In this document: piece by piece, positions 46,503 to 58,790 of the stretch
Layout of the letters: each line of letters starts with the position of its first letter
Position numbering within the stretch: the first letter of the stretch is position 1
The notes under the pieces: model-generated
Seen by the model: the letters and a program-made list of their open reading frames with translations, nothing else
Database searches by the model: none
What the model was told of the DNA's origin: nothing
DNA from: Phymorhynchus buccinoides
Lineage: Eukaryota > Mollusca > Gastropoda > Neogastropoda > Raphitomidae
Direction: 5' to 3'
NCBI GenBank assembly: GCA_017654935.2
Contig: CM065699.1
Location: 5,737,632-5,801,631 of the forward strand
Length of the DNA stretch: 64,000 bases
Translations under genes and position numbers: made by a program

Positions 46503-47660
46503 CAGTACTACTACTTATGACCACCTCTGTGCCTATAATCATCTTTGTTCATTTATTTTGCTTGGAGTGTAGCTTGTGCATAGTCTGGTGATAGTATGTA
46601 TTTTCTGAGCTTCTGTAGATTCTAGTGATAGTATGTATATTCTGCAGAATATAGTGTAGTGGTGTGCAGTAATGGGAGGCAACTCACCTTGCTTTAATTT
46701 TGCTGAGAAGAGTTATTGCTTTGTTGTGACGTCAAAATCGTATGTGATCTGAATGAATGTGTCTAATGAATGAAAGAATAAAAGAATCGAAACAACTTAT
46801 AGATGAAAGGTAAAGTTTTAAAATTATAATATAGTTTAGTTTTAGTTGTTCAAATTTTATTGTTGGGAATGCTTTCTGGCAGTTCATACTAATTGCGATA
46901 TAGATCTAGGCATGTTTTGAATATTTATAGCCTAAACTCTAGGCAACGATAGCCATGGAAATTTAATATTAAATCAAAACTGTGTATTATTGGCTCTAGG
47001 CCTACAATTTTAGAACATGATTGGGGATACAGGCCAGGGTTGCAGTGTGTTAGTGCCAGTATCTATGTAGGTTACATGATAATGTATTGTAGCAACGAGA
47101 TGTTGAATGATAGAACATTATAGATCTAGTTGTTGTTACACATGTCGTTGTCTTGGAAATTTTAGAGTATGGTAGCAATGTGTTGGTACCAGTATCTATG
47201 TAGGTTGCATGGAGATTCATAAAATGTTGTAGTTGTTACCATACATTTCCAAGACAGGAGGAGATAGGCTTTTATATAAGCTCAGGCATGAACAAGTTGT
47301 GGTTCTGTTGTTGAGACGAGAGACGAATCATAATGATGCTGAACTGACGCTTGTCTGCAGACTCAAAAAGGAGAGCATCTTTTCTGCCTGTTTTTTTCTT
47401 TGTCTGTTCTATCTTTTCTCTCTCTTACGGCACGGTGCCAGACACATCGAAGATTCCATTTAACAATGCACAGTCTGGCACACCGTGTCCTGTCAGGATT
47501 TGGGCTCGGCCTATGATTCGATTAATACTACTGAAGTGGGAACAAATCTCATTGCATTAGTAGACTAGCCCTGGGGCCAAATCCTGACACTCTTATTTCC
47601 CTCTTTCCGACTCTATGTCGCAGATCCTCGATCCCCTCCCCTCTCCTCCTCCCTTTTTCA
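46503..47660. other. Intron; ancestral copies of the 45-bp repeat at 46563-46660
   Basis: No gene is seen. GCTTCTGTAGATTCTAGTGA then TAGTATGTATATTCTGCAGA (46610-46660) and a neighbour at 46563 are diverged single copies of the unit that is amplified 1 kb downstream. Confidence 0.6.
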
Positions 47661-48478
47661 ATAGCTTCTGTAGATTCTAGTGATATTATGTATTTTCTGC
47701 AGAGAATAGCTTGTGTAGATTCCGTTGACACCATGCATTTTGTACAGAGTAGGCCTATAGCGTCTGTAGATTCCGTTGATATTATGTATTTTGTGAAGAG
47801 TATAGATTGTGTAGATTCCGTTGATACCATGTATTTTGTGCAGAATACAGCTTGTGTAGATTCTGTTGATACTATGTATTTTGTGCAGAGTATAGCTTGT
47901 GTAGATTCCGTTGATACTATGTATTTTGTGCAGAGTATATCTTGTGTAGAATCCGTTGATACTATGTATTTTGTGAAGAGTACAGCTTGTGTAGATTCCG
48001 TTGATACTATGTATTTTGTGAAGAGTACAGCTTGTGTAGATTCCGTTGATATTATATATTTTGTGAAGAGTATAGATTGTTTAGATTCCGCTGACACCAT
48101 GTCTGTTGTGCAGAGTATAGCTTGTGTAGATTCTGGTGATACTATGAATTTTGTGAAGAGTATATCTTATGTAGATTCTGGTGATACTATGAATTTTGTG
48201 AAGAGTATTATCTTGTGTAGATTCTGGTGATACTATGAATTTTGTGAAGAGTATATCTTCGGTAGATTCTGGTGATACTATGTATTTTGTGAAGAGTATA
48301 TCTTGTGTAGATTCTGGTGATACTATGAATTTTGTGAAGAGTATATCTTCGGTAGATTCTGGTGATATTATGTATTTTATGAAGAGTATATCTTCGGTAG
48401 ATTCTGGTGATCTGGGGACGCAGAAGAAGAAGAAGAAGATTCTGGTGGTAATATGTATTTTGTGAAGAGTATAGCTTG
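47661..48478. repeat. 45-bp minisatellite, about 18 copies
   Basis: Unit TTGTGTAGATTCCGTTGATA CTATGTATTTTGTGCAGAGTATAGC (45 bp). Two subfamilies: GATTCCGTTGA in the first half, GATTCTGGTGA in the second. Because 45 is divisible by three and stop-free, long frames stay open on both strands (IACVDSVDTMYFVQS on +). No codon bias or start supports a protein. Confidence 0.9.
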
Positions 48479-48885
48479 CGTGGGTTCTGTGACTTTAGCA
48501 GAGCATAGCAATCGTCACATTTTGTAGGCAACCTTTGAACTCATTCTAAGGGCTGTTCCTAAGGTCCAACTGTATTACAGTCGACGACGGATAAGCGAAA
48601 GTGTCAGGGGAGATAAATTTTGACTTTCGCTTATCCGAATTTCGCTAATCCGTCGCTAATCTTTAAACAGTCTGTCGATGCACCATGTAGATTGTAGGCT
48701 TCCGGAATTCCATACCATCATACAAACATTGCGCGCGTGTGTGTGTGTGCGCGCGCACACGCGCGCATGTGTGTGTGTATGTGCGCGCATGCGTGTATGT
48801 GCGCGCATGCGAGTGTGTGTGTGTGTGTTTGTGTATTTTCGTGTGTCTATTAACACAATGACACATACACACTTATATATATGTG
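48479..48885. other. Intron with GT/GC simple repeat
   Basis: GCGCGTGTGT-type repeat at 48732-48835; the rest is unremarkable. Confidence 0.5.
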
Positions 48886-49235
48886 GGTTGATCAGTAAAT
48901 TTTGTCCTTGGGTCCATAAAATATGAATAAAAGAGTTTAGTCTTCAAACGTTTTCGGGCGCAGGCTGTACTATGAATCTTTCTGTGGCAGGTAAAAGGTC
49001 GGTACGTTGGTACGAAAAAAGCACCCAGTTGTTGATGCAGGTGTTAGAAACGTTATACATCTGTTAATTTTCAAAGTTCATGGATTCATCTGAGACGAGT
49101 AGCCATTAAATTTTGTGCTTTTTGACTTTTACTTTGTTGTCAATGTCTGTTCAAAGTTTTTTCAATAATCATTTTGTTTTAGCATCTATTAGGTTAATTT
49201 ATTTTAGACTTTGCTTATAGATAGTGTAGATGGCC
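48886..49235 (+). mobile_element. Mariner 5' end relic
   Basis: GTGGGTTGATCAGTAAATTT resembles a mariner end. About 200 bases on, ATGGATTCATCTGAGACGAG begins a decayed transposase start whose shifted frame reads RVAIKFCAF. Related to the fragment at 4478. No right end found. Confidence 0.4.
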
Positions 49236-49364
49236 AATACCCGCGTGCAGATTAGATTGAAAATTAAAAATGCATAATTCTATATCATGCAGAACATCAA
49301 TCATCTCCCTTTGTTAGAAATATCTGACAGGAAAACAATGCATTATTTCATTTTGTTTTCAGAG

Positions 49365-49447
49365 AGACGTACTGTGGACAGTTAATGCAAGATTACGAAG
49401 GTTACTGTGGCTCTGGAATGACCTTGACAGCAAATATAGAAGATGCC
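49365..49447 (+). CDS. EB-like cysteine module 3, one base short
   Basis: TYCGQLMQDYEGYCGSGMT, then in the shifted frame a Cys, DSKYRRC and a phase-1 end at GTGAGT (49448). Acceptor TTTTGTTTTCAGAG ends at 49364. The exon is 83 nt, whereas phase-1 symmetry and the sister exons demand 84. The partial copy at 49562-49623 has ACCTGTGACAGC where this one has ACCTTGACAGC, so one G is missing at about 49424. This could be a true mutation or a consensus error. With it, the cysteine pattern is C-x9-C-x5-C-x6-C. Confidence 0.62.
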
Positions 49448-49479
49448 GTGAGTCTGGGAACCATTGGTGCCACGAACAA

Positions 49480-51790
49480 TAGATCTTTTCACCACGACAA
49501 TCCCTTCACCACTTAGATCCCTTCACCACTAGATCATTTCACCACTAGATCCCTTCACCACTAAGGTCACTGTGGCTCTGGAATGACCTGTGACAGCCAC
49601 TATAGAAGATCACCGTGAGTCTGGCCTCCACTAGATCCACGAACCAATAGATCCCTTCACCACTAGATCCCTTCACCACTAGATGCCTTCACCACTAAAT
49701 CCCTTCACCACTAGATCCCTTCACCACTAGATCCCTTCACCACTAAATGCCTCCACTAGATCCCTTCACCACTAGATCCCTTCACCACTAGATCCCTTCA
49801 CCACTAGATCCCTTCACCACTAGATCCCTTCACCACTAGATCCCTTCACCACTAAATCCCTTCACCAGTAGATCCCTTCACCACTAGATCCCTTCACCAC
49901 TAGATCCCTTCACCACTAGATCCCTTCACCACTAGATCCCTTCACCACTAGATCCCTTCACCACTAAGATCCCTTCACCACTAAATCCCTTCACCACTAG
50001 ATCCCTTCACCACTAGATCCCTTCACCACTAGATCCCTTCACCACTAAATGCCTCCACTAGATCCCTTCACCACTAGATCCCTTCACCACTAAATGCCTC
50101 CACTAGATCCCTTCACCACTAGATCCCTTCACCACTAGATCCCTTCACCACTAGATCCCTTCACCACTAGATCCCTTCACCACTAAATCCCTTCACCACT
50201 AAATCCCTTCACCACTAGATCCCTTCACCACTAGATCCCTTCACCACTAGATCCCTTCACCACTAGATCCCTTCACCACTAGATCCCTTCACCACTAGAT
50301 CCCTTCACCACTAGATCCCTTCACCACTAAATCCCTTCACCACTAAATCCCTTCACCACTAGATCCCTTCACCACTAAGATCCCTTCACCACTAAATCCC
50401 TTCACCACTAAATCCCTTCTCCACTAGATCCCTTCACCACTAGATCCCTTCACCACTAAATCCCTTCACCACTAGATGCCTCCACTAGATCCCTTCACCA
50501 CTAAATCCCTTCACAACTAGATCCCTTCACCACTAGATCCCTTCACCACTAAATGCCTTCACCACTAGATCCCTTCACCACTAAATGCCTCCACTAGATT
50601 CACCACTAAATGCCTCACCACTAGATCCCTTCACCACTAAATGCCTCCACTAGATCCCTTCACCACTAAATGCCTCCACTAGATCCCTTCACCACTAGAT
50701 CCCTTCACCACTAAATGCCTCCACTAGATCCCTTCACCACTAAATGCCTCCACTAGATCCCTTCACCACTAGATCCCTTCACCACTAAATGCCTCCACTA
50801 GATCCCTTCACCACTAAATCCCTTCACCACTAGATCCCTTCACCTAAATCCCTCACCACTAAATCCCTTCACCACTAGATCCCTTCACCACTAGATCCCT
50901 TCACCACTAGATCCCTTCACCACTAAATGCCTTCCACTAGATCCCTTCACCACTAGATCCCTTCACCACTAGATCCCTTCACCATTAAATGCCTCCACTA
51001 GATCCCTTCACCACTAAATGCCTCCACTAGATCCCTTCACCAGTAGATCCCTTCACCACTAGATCCCTTCACCACTAAATGCCTTCACCACTAAATCCCT
51101 TCACCATTAAATGCCTCACCACTAGATCCCTTCACCACTAGATCCCTTCACCACTAGATCCCTTCACCACTAGATCCCTTCACCACTAGATCCCTTCACC
51201 ACTAGATCCCTTCACCACTAGATCCCTTCACCACTAAATCCCTTCACCACTAGATCCCTTCACCACTAAATGCCTCACTAGATCCCTTCACCACTAAATG
51301 CCTTCACCACTAGATCCCTTCACCACTAGATCCCTTCACCACTAGATCCCTTCACCACTAAATGCCTTCACCACTAGATCCCTTCACCACTAAATGCCTC
51401 CACTAGATCCCTTCACCACTAAATGCCTCCACTAGATCCCTTCACCACTAAATGCCTTCACCACTAGATCCCTTCACCACTAGATCCCTTCACCACTAAA
51501 TCCCTTCACCACTAGATCCCTTCACCACTAGATCCCTTCACCACTAGATCCCTTCACCACTAGATCCCTTCACCACTAGATCCCTTCACCACTAGATCCC
51601 TTCACCACTAGATCCCTTCACCACTAAATGCCTCCACTAGATCCCTTCACCACTAAATCCCTTCACCACTAGATCCCTTCACCATAGATCCCTTCACCAC
51701 TAGATCCCTTCACCACTAAATGCCTCCACCAGATCCCTTCACCACTAAATGCCTCCACTAGATCCCATCACCACGAAATCCCTTCACCAC
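49480..51790. repeat. 16-bp minisatellite AGATCCCTTCACCACT
   Basis: About 140 copies, with AAATCCC and AAATGCCTCCACT (13 bp) variants interspersed. Begins about 35 bases after the donor of EB exon 3 and includes a copy of the second half of that exon (49562-49623). Confidence 0.95.
49562..49623 (+). pseudogene. Exon fragment captured in the minisatellite
   Basis: AAGGTCACTGTGGCTCTGGA to CACCGTGAGTCTGG repeats the 3' half of EB exon 3 and its donor with a few changes. It has no acceptor or 5' half, so it is unlikely to be spliced. Confidence 0.8.
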
Positions 51791-54700
51791 TAGATCCCTC
51801 ACTATTATATGCCTCATAACTAGATACCTCACCATTCATGCCTCACCATTAGATACCTCACCACTATATGCCTCACCACTAGATGCCTCACCATTAAATA
51901 CATCACCACTAGATGCATCAGCACTAGATACCTCTCCACTCGATGCATCACCACTAGATACCTCAGTATTAGATACCTCACCACTAGATACCTCACCACT
52001 CGATGCCTCACCACTAGATGCCTCACCACTAGATACCTCACCAGTAGATATGTACCTCACTATGTACCTCACCACTAGATACCTCACCAGTAGATACCTC
52101 ACCACGCGATACCTCACCACTAGATACCTCACCACTAGATACCTCACCACTAGATACCTCACCACTAGATACCTCACCACTAGATACCTCACCACTAGAT
52201 ACCTCACCACTAGATACCTCACCAGTAGATACCTCACCAAGCGATACCTCACCAGTAGATACCTCACCACTAGATACCTCACCACTAGATACCTCACCAC
52301 TAGATACCTCACCACTCGATACCTCACCACTAGATACCTCACCACTAGATACCTCACCACTAGATACCTCACCACTAGATACCTCACCACTAGATACCTC
52401 ACCATTAGATACCTCACCACTAGATGCCTCACCACTAGATACCTCACCACTAGATACCTCACCACTAGATACCTCACCACTAAATACCTCACCAGATACC
52501 TCACCACTAGATACCTCACCACTAGATACCTCACCACTAGATACCTCACCACTAGATACCTCACCATTAGATACCTCACCACTAGATGCCTCACCACTAG
52601 ATACCTCACCACTAGATACCTCACTAGTAGATGCCTCACCATTAGATACCTCACCATTAGATGCCTCACCATTCGATACCTCACCACTAGATACCTCACC
52701 ACTAGATACCTCACCACTAGATACCTCACCACTAGATACCTCACCATTAGATGCCTCACCATTAGATACCTCACCACTAGATACCTCACCACTAGATGCC
52801 TCACCACTAGATGCCTCACCCATACCTCACCATTATACCTCACCACTAGATACCTCACCACTAGATACCTCACCACTAGATGCCTCACCACTAGATACCT
52901 CACCACTAGATACCTCACCACTAGATACCTCACCACTAGATACCTCACCAGTAGATACCTCACCACTAGATACCTCACCACTAGATACCTCACCACTAGA
53001 TGCCTCACCATTAGATACCTCACCATTAAATACCTCACCACTAGATACGTCACCACTAGATGCCTCACCATTAGATACCTCAGCATTAGATACCTCACCA
53101 TTAGATGCCTCACCACTAGATACCTCACCACTAGATACCTCACCACTAGATACCTCACCACTAGATACCTCACCACTAGATGCCTCACCACTAGATACCT
53201 CACCACTAGATACCTCACCACTAGATACCTCACCACTAGATACCTCACCACTACTAAATACCTCACCTTTAGATACCTCTTCAATAGATACCTCACCACT
53301 AGATGCCTCACCACTAGATGCCTCACCATTAGATACCTCACCACTAGATGCCTCACCACTAGATGCCTCACCACTCGATGCCTCACCACTAGATACCTCA
53401 CCACTAGATACCTCACCACTAGATACCTCACTAGTAGATGCCTCACCACTAAATACCTCACCTTTAGATACCTCTTCAATAGATACCTCACCACTAGATG
53501 CCTCACCACTAGATACCTCACCACTAGATGCCTCACCACTAGATACCTCACCACTAGATGCCTCACCATTAGATACCTCACCACTAGATGCCTCACCACT
53601 AGATACCTCACCATTAGATACCTCACCATTAGATGCCTCACCACTAGATACCTCACCACTAGATACCTCACCGCTAGATACCTCACCACTAGATAGATGC
53701 CTCACCACTAGATACCTCACCATTAGATACCTCACCACTAGATGCCTCACCACTAGATGCCTCACCACTAGATACCTCACCACTAGATGCCTCACCACTA
53801 GATACCTCACCACTAGATACCTCACCACTAGATACCTCACCACTAGATGCCTCACCACTAGATGCCTCACCACTAGATGCCTCACCACTAGATACCTCAC
53901 CACTAGATGCCTCACCACTAGATACCTCACCACTAGATGCCTCACCACTAGATACCTCACCATTAGATGCCTCACCACTAGATACCTCACCACTAGATGC
54001 CTCACCACTAGATACCTCACCACTAAATACCTCACCATTCAATACCTCATCTCTAGATACCTCACCATTAGATACCTCAGCACTAGATACCTCACCAGTA
54101 GATGCCTCACCACTAGATACATCACCATTAAATACCTCAGCACTAGATACGTCACCACTAGATGCCTCACCATTAGATACCTCACCACTAGATACCTCAC
54201 CACTAGATGCCTCACCATTAGATACCTCAGCACTAGATACCTCACTAGTAGATGCCTCACCACTAAATACCTCACCTATAGATACCTCACACTCGATACC
54301 TCACCAATAGATAGATGCTTCAGCACTAGATACCTCACCTTTAGATACCTCTTCACTAGATGTCTCACCACTAGATACATCACCATTAAATACCTCAGCA
54401 CTAGATACCTCACCACTAGATGCCTCACCACTAGATACCTCACCACTAGATACCTCACCAGTAGATACCTCACCACTAGATGCCTCACCACTAGATACCT
54501 CACCACTAGATGCCTCACCATTAGATACCTCACCACTATATAGATGCCTCACCACTAGATACATCACCATTAAATACCTCAGCACTAGATGCCTCGGCAC
54601 TAGATGCCTCACCACTAGATACCTCAGCACTAGATACCTCACCACTAGATACCTCACCAAGCGATACCTCACCAGTAGATACCTCACCACTAGATACCTC

Positions 54701-54842
54701 ACCACTAGATGGATTCCTCACCACTAGATACCTCACCACTAAATTCCCCAGCACTAGATGCCTCACCACTAGATTCCCCGGCACTAGATACCTCACCACT
54801 AAATTCCTCACCATTAGATGCATAACCACTAGAAACCTCACA
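51791..54842. repeat. 15-bp minisatellite AGATACCTCACCACT
   Basis: About 200 copies with GCC/ACC and ATT/ACT/AGT variants. The unit is one base shorter than the 16-bp unit to the left (CCCTTCACC versus ACCTCACC). Frames stay open for up to 617 codons (VVRYL, SSGEV, YLTTR pentapeptides) on both strands because 15 is a multiple of three. Not called as genes. Confidence 0.95.
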
Positions 54843-54959
54843 ACTTACTACATCACCCCCCCAACCCCCTCCCCCCCAAACTTTTAAGATTCCTGACCAC
54901 TAGATACCTCACCATTAGATTCCTCACCCTACTAGATTTCATTGTCATTACATTACGTG

Positions 54960-55011
54960 TGTAAGTGATGGAGGGTACATAGCTGTGTGTGTTTGTGTGG
55001 TGTGTATGTGT

Positions 55012-55047
<36 letters not shown>

Positions 55048-55290
55048 ATGTGTGTGTGTGTGAAATGCGTGCGTGCGTGTGGCCGACTGGCATCAATTGT
55101 CTGGAAATTATCTAGGTGTTGATTGTTGGTCGTGTGCTGCGGCATGCGTGCGTGTGTGTGTGTGTGTGCGTGTGTGCGGGAGTGCGTGCGTGCGTGTGTG
55201 TGTGTGTGTGTCGGTGTGTGTCTGTTGTGTGTGAGTCGGGTGTGTGTGTGTGTGGTGCTGTGGGGTTGTGGGTGCGTGCTGTGTGGTAGT
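54960..55290. repeat. (GT)n-rich tract
   Basis: GT repeats broken by GC, GG and CT; no gene. Confidence 0.9.
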
Positions 55291-55294
55291 GGTA

Positions 55295-56720
55295 GTTTGT
55301 TTAATCCTAATAAAGACAATGGATGGAATCTTGCTGTCGGAAGATTTTTTTTAATTTACTTCTTTTAATCATACATTTCTTTAAAATCAGTTTGGATTGA
55401 GCATTTATTATTCTTGTAGGGCAAAGCTTTATATTAACTGTTCGACCCTTATAAGTAAGCTTAAACTGTCTCGTTCTGAATTTTTCAATTTCTTTGAGTA
55501 GTTTCATTGAACTGTGTGTGTGTGTGTGGTGTGTGTGGTGTGTGGTGTGGTGTGTGTGTGTGTGTGTGTGGTGTGTTGTGAGTGTGTGTTGTGTGTGTGT
55601 GTTGCTTGCGGCATGAGTGTGTAGTCGTGGTGTGTGTGTGCGATGGTGCGTGCGTGCGCCTTTGTGCGTCAAGGGTGTGTGTGTGTGTGTTGGGTGTGTG
55701 TGTGTGTGTGTGTGTGTGAGCGTGTGGTTGTGTGTGGTGTGGGTGTGTATGTGTGTGGTGTGTGTGTGGTGTGTGTTTAATCCGAATAAAGACAATGAGG
55801 ATCTTGCTGTTGAAGATTTGTTTAATTTACTTCTTTTAGTCATATATTTTCTTAAAATCAATTTGGATTGAGTATTTATTATTGTTGTAGGGCAAAGCTT
55901 TATAACTGTTCGACCTTTATATAAGTAAGCTTAAATAGTCTCGTCATGAAATGTTCAATTTCTGTACGTAGTTTTCATACGTGTGTGTGTGTGTTGTGTG
56001 TTTGTTCGTTTGTGTGTGTTCGTGTGTGCGCATACGTGTGTGTGTGTGTGTATGCGATGCGTTGAGTGTGTGTGCTTGAGTAGCATGCGGAGTGTGTGTG
56101 GTGGTGTGGAGTGTGTGCGTGCGTGCGTTTGTGCGTAAGTGTGTGTGTGTGGGTGTGTGTGGTGGTGTGTGTGGGTGTGTGTGTGTGGGGGCTTGTGTGT
56201 GTGTGGTGAGTGTTGTGTGTGTGTGTGTGTGTGTAATCCTAATAAAGACAATGGATGGAATCTTGCTTTGCTGGCCGTTCGGAAGATTGTTTTAACTTTA
56301 CTTCTTTTAATCATATATTTCCTTAAAATCAGTTTGTATTGAGCATTTATTATTCTTGTAGGGCAAAGCTTTATAATAACTGTTCGACCATTATAAGTAA
56401 GCTTAAATAGTCTCGTCCTGAAATGTTCAAATTGGTTTGCGTAGTTTTCATACTTTGTGTGTGAGTGTGTGTGTGTGCTTAAGTTCTGCGTCCGTGTGTG
56501 TGTGTGTGTAGTGTGTGTTGGTGTGTGCGTGTGTGCGTGCGTGTGCGTGTGCCTCTGTGTGTGTGTGCCTCTGTGTGTGAGTGTGTGTGTTGTGTATGTG
56601 TGTGTGCACTGTGTGTTTGGTGTGGTGTGGTGTGTGCAGTGTCGCGTGGTGTGTGAGAGTGGATGGTGAGAGCACGTTTGCGTGCGTGTGCGTGTGTGTG
56701 CGTTTGCCTGTGTGTGTGTG
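55295..56720. repeat. Three tandem copies of a roughly 450-bp unit with a GT-rich core
   Basis: TAATCCTAATAAAGACAATG starts a 200-bp AT-rich block (TTTAATTTACTTCTTTTA, ATTGAGCATTTATTATTCTT, GGGCAAAGCTTTATA) three times: 55298, 55780 and 56234. Each is followed by a GT-rich stretch of 250-280 bp. No gene is seen. Confidence 0.85.
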
Positions 56721-56903
56721 TGTGTTTGTAGTTGATTTTTAGTTTAGAGCGTCATTTTATTGATTGATAAATTGTTAATGATTTTTTTCCTTTTGAGAGA
56801 GAGAAGAGGAGGGGTGTGCAGAAAGATAAGAAGTGTGTGAGTTTGTGAATGTGTGAATAAGGCTTTTTGTGTATGTGTGTTCGTGAGTGGTGTGCATGAT
56901 TTT

Positions 56904-56904
<1 letters not shown>

Positions 56905-56980
<76 letters not shown>
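56905..56980. repeat. (GA)n microsatellite
   Basis: About 36 GA units. Confidence 0.95.
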
Positions 56981-56983
<3 letters not shown>

Positions 56984-57066
56984 CAAACAATTTTTTCAAT
57001 TCAACAATTCTATTGCCATTAGCTTACAAAGCCCTTGTGGCAAGGGGGGCTACAATACTAACTTAC
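56981..57066 (-). mobile_element. Possible LINE 3' end (minus strand)
   Basis: GTAGCCCCCCTTGCCACAAG on the minus strand, followed by AATTGTTGAATTGAAAAAAT, resembles the 3' end and AT-rich tail of LINE copies; it abuts (GA)n. Weak. Confidence 0.35.
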
Positions 57067-57194
57067 ATACATTGAAGTGAAATGAAATGCGGCAAAGAAG
57101 AAGCAAAAATAAAAAAGGAAAATAAACAAAAATACCAAACTGTATTACGGTTATGCATAATGTGGCACACAGACACATTTCGTGAGTACAACAT

Positions 57195-57231
57195 ACACAC
57201 ACACACACATACACACACACACATATATACA

Positions 57232-57329
<98 letters not shown>

Positions 57330-57428
57330 ACTCGCTACATGAATTTTCAAAATAAACATGAAAAGCATCATCATCATGACCTCCAACAATCATAATCAAA
57401 GTAAAGTAAAGTAATCAGAGCTCAAATG

Positions 57429-57479
<51 letters not shown>

Positions 57480-57494
57480 ACACACACACGCACG

Positions 57495-57529
<35 letters not shown>

Positions 57530-57557
57530 GCACGTGACGCACGCACACACGCACACG

Positions 57558-57608
<51 letters not shown>
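57195..57608. repeat. (CA)n microsatellites
   Basis: Two blocks, 57195-57327 and 57428-57606, separated by 100 bases of unique sequence. Confidence 0.95.
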
Positions 57609-57609
<1 letters not shown>

Positions 57610-57713
57610 TTACCTGCATAAATATTAATATGCAATATACATCTTCCAAAGGAGTAATGTTCATGGTCAGTGTAAATCACTAGCACACATCATCATAATA
57701 TCAAAGGACAAAA

Positions 57714-57716
<3 letters not shown>

Positions 57717-57773
<57 letters not shown>

Positions 57774-57892
57774 CCCCTCTCTCTCCCCCTCCCTCTCTCC
57801 CTCCCCCCTCTCTGTCTCTCTTTCTCCCCGTATCTCCCTCTCCCATTCTCTCTCCCTCCCTCCCTCCTGTCACTCTCTCTCTCACACACACA
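57717..57892. repeat. (CT)n/CCCT-rich tract
   Basis: CT repeat passing into CCCTCTCT text. Confidence 0.9.
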
Positions 57893-57954
57893 GCTACACA
57901 CACATATATTACACCACCTATGTCATATATACAAAAACAAACATCTTCCTAACC

Positions 57955-58094
57955 ATCAAGCCATAACAAAGGAAGGAAGGTAACAAAGTAAGCAGTTTTG
58001 TTTTCTAGTTTTGCTTTCCTGACGACTTCTGCTTGCCTGCGGGTCAGATCGTTCGCTATTTTCACTCCTTTCTTCTTTTCCAGCTCCTGACGAT
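57955..58094 (-). pseudogene. LINE ORF1, C-terminal piece left of the LTR insertion
   Basis: Minus strand: RQELEKKKGVKIANDLTRRQ, then AEVVRKAKLENKTAYFV. Removing the LTR element and one copy of CGAT joins this in frame to LLRDRDY at 61225, recreating the end of the RNA-binding domain. The similarity ends near 57965. Confidence 0.75.
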
Positions 58095-58790
58095 TGAAGT
58101 GATTCTCCATCACTTGGTAAACTGTTACCTAGCTGCAAAACACACCAAACAGCCAACTACAACACTGTCAGGATAGCTGGCTCTCTAACAGGTCTTTACA
58201 GCTAGTAATCTAGACACACATACCAAAAGACAAACTAACTTAACCCACACTGCCTATGTTTGTTCTCACACAAGTGCCATTCATACACATTTGGCTAACC
58301 CTGTCTCGCTGGTGGAAGAATGGCGTCACATTCGGCGGTGGCCTCGGGGTTGTGCTAGCCGCAGGCCTGTTGACAACAGGATGACTGACACCGGACGATT
58401 CGTCCGGCATCAGTCCTACCCAGTACAGTCATAGTCAGTACAGTCAGAGTCGTAACCGGACTTGCCCCAAGTGCAGTACCGTAGCCTGCAACTTGTGCTG
58501 CAAGGCGCGTCCCCGTACTTGTCTGTCAGCAGTCACAGTCCGTAGAGAGTCATTATTGTCAAGTCTTGTCTGGCCAGTTGTCACAGTCAGTGGTGTGAGT
58601 CCATTACAAAAGGAAATAACTTTAGTAAGGGAACGGACCGTCTCCAGAGACAGCTCTCGTCGATCTGTGACCTGCTCTGGTCTCTAAAAAGGGTGGCAAT
58701 AGCAGTGAGCTCTGCTAATTACTGTGCGTCCGGTTGCACACGGCACGCACATACAATCCAGGGGAAATCACCCCCGCAACATTCACTACA
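58095..58790 (-). repeat. 3' LTR
   Basis: In element sense starts TGTAGTGAATGTTGCGG and ends AATCACTTCA. About 77 bases longer than its partner, mainly because of an extra stretch around 58395-58462 (CAGTACAGTCATAGTCAGTA repeats). Confidence 0.85.

Noticed and set aside
47549..48230. 180-codon frames on both strands in the 45-bp array
   Set aside because: Unit length divisible by three explains the open frames.
51836..54038. Open frames of 401-617 codons in the 15-bp array on both strands
   Set aside because: Pentapeptide repeats in several frames at once are forced by a 15-bp stop-free unit; no codon bias, start context or domain.
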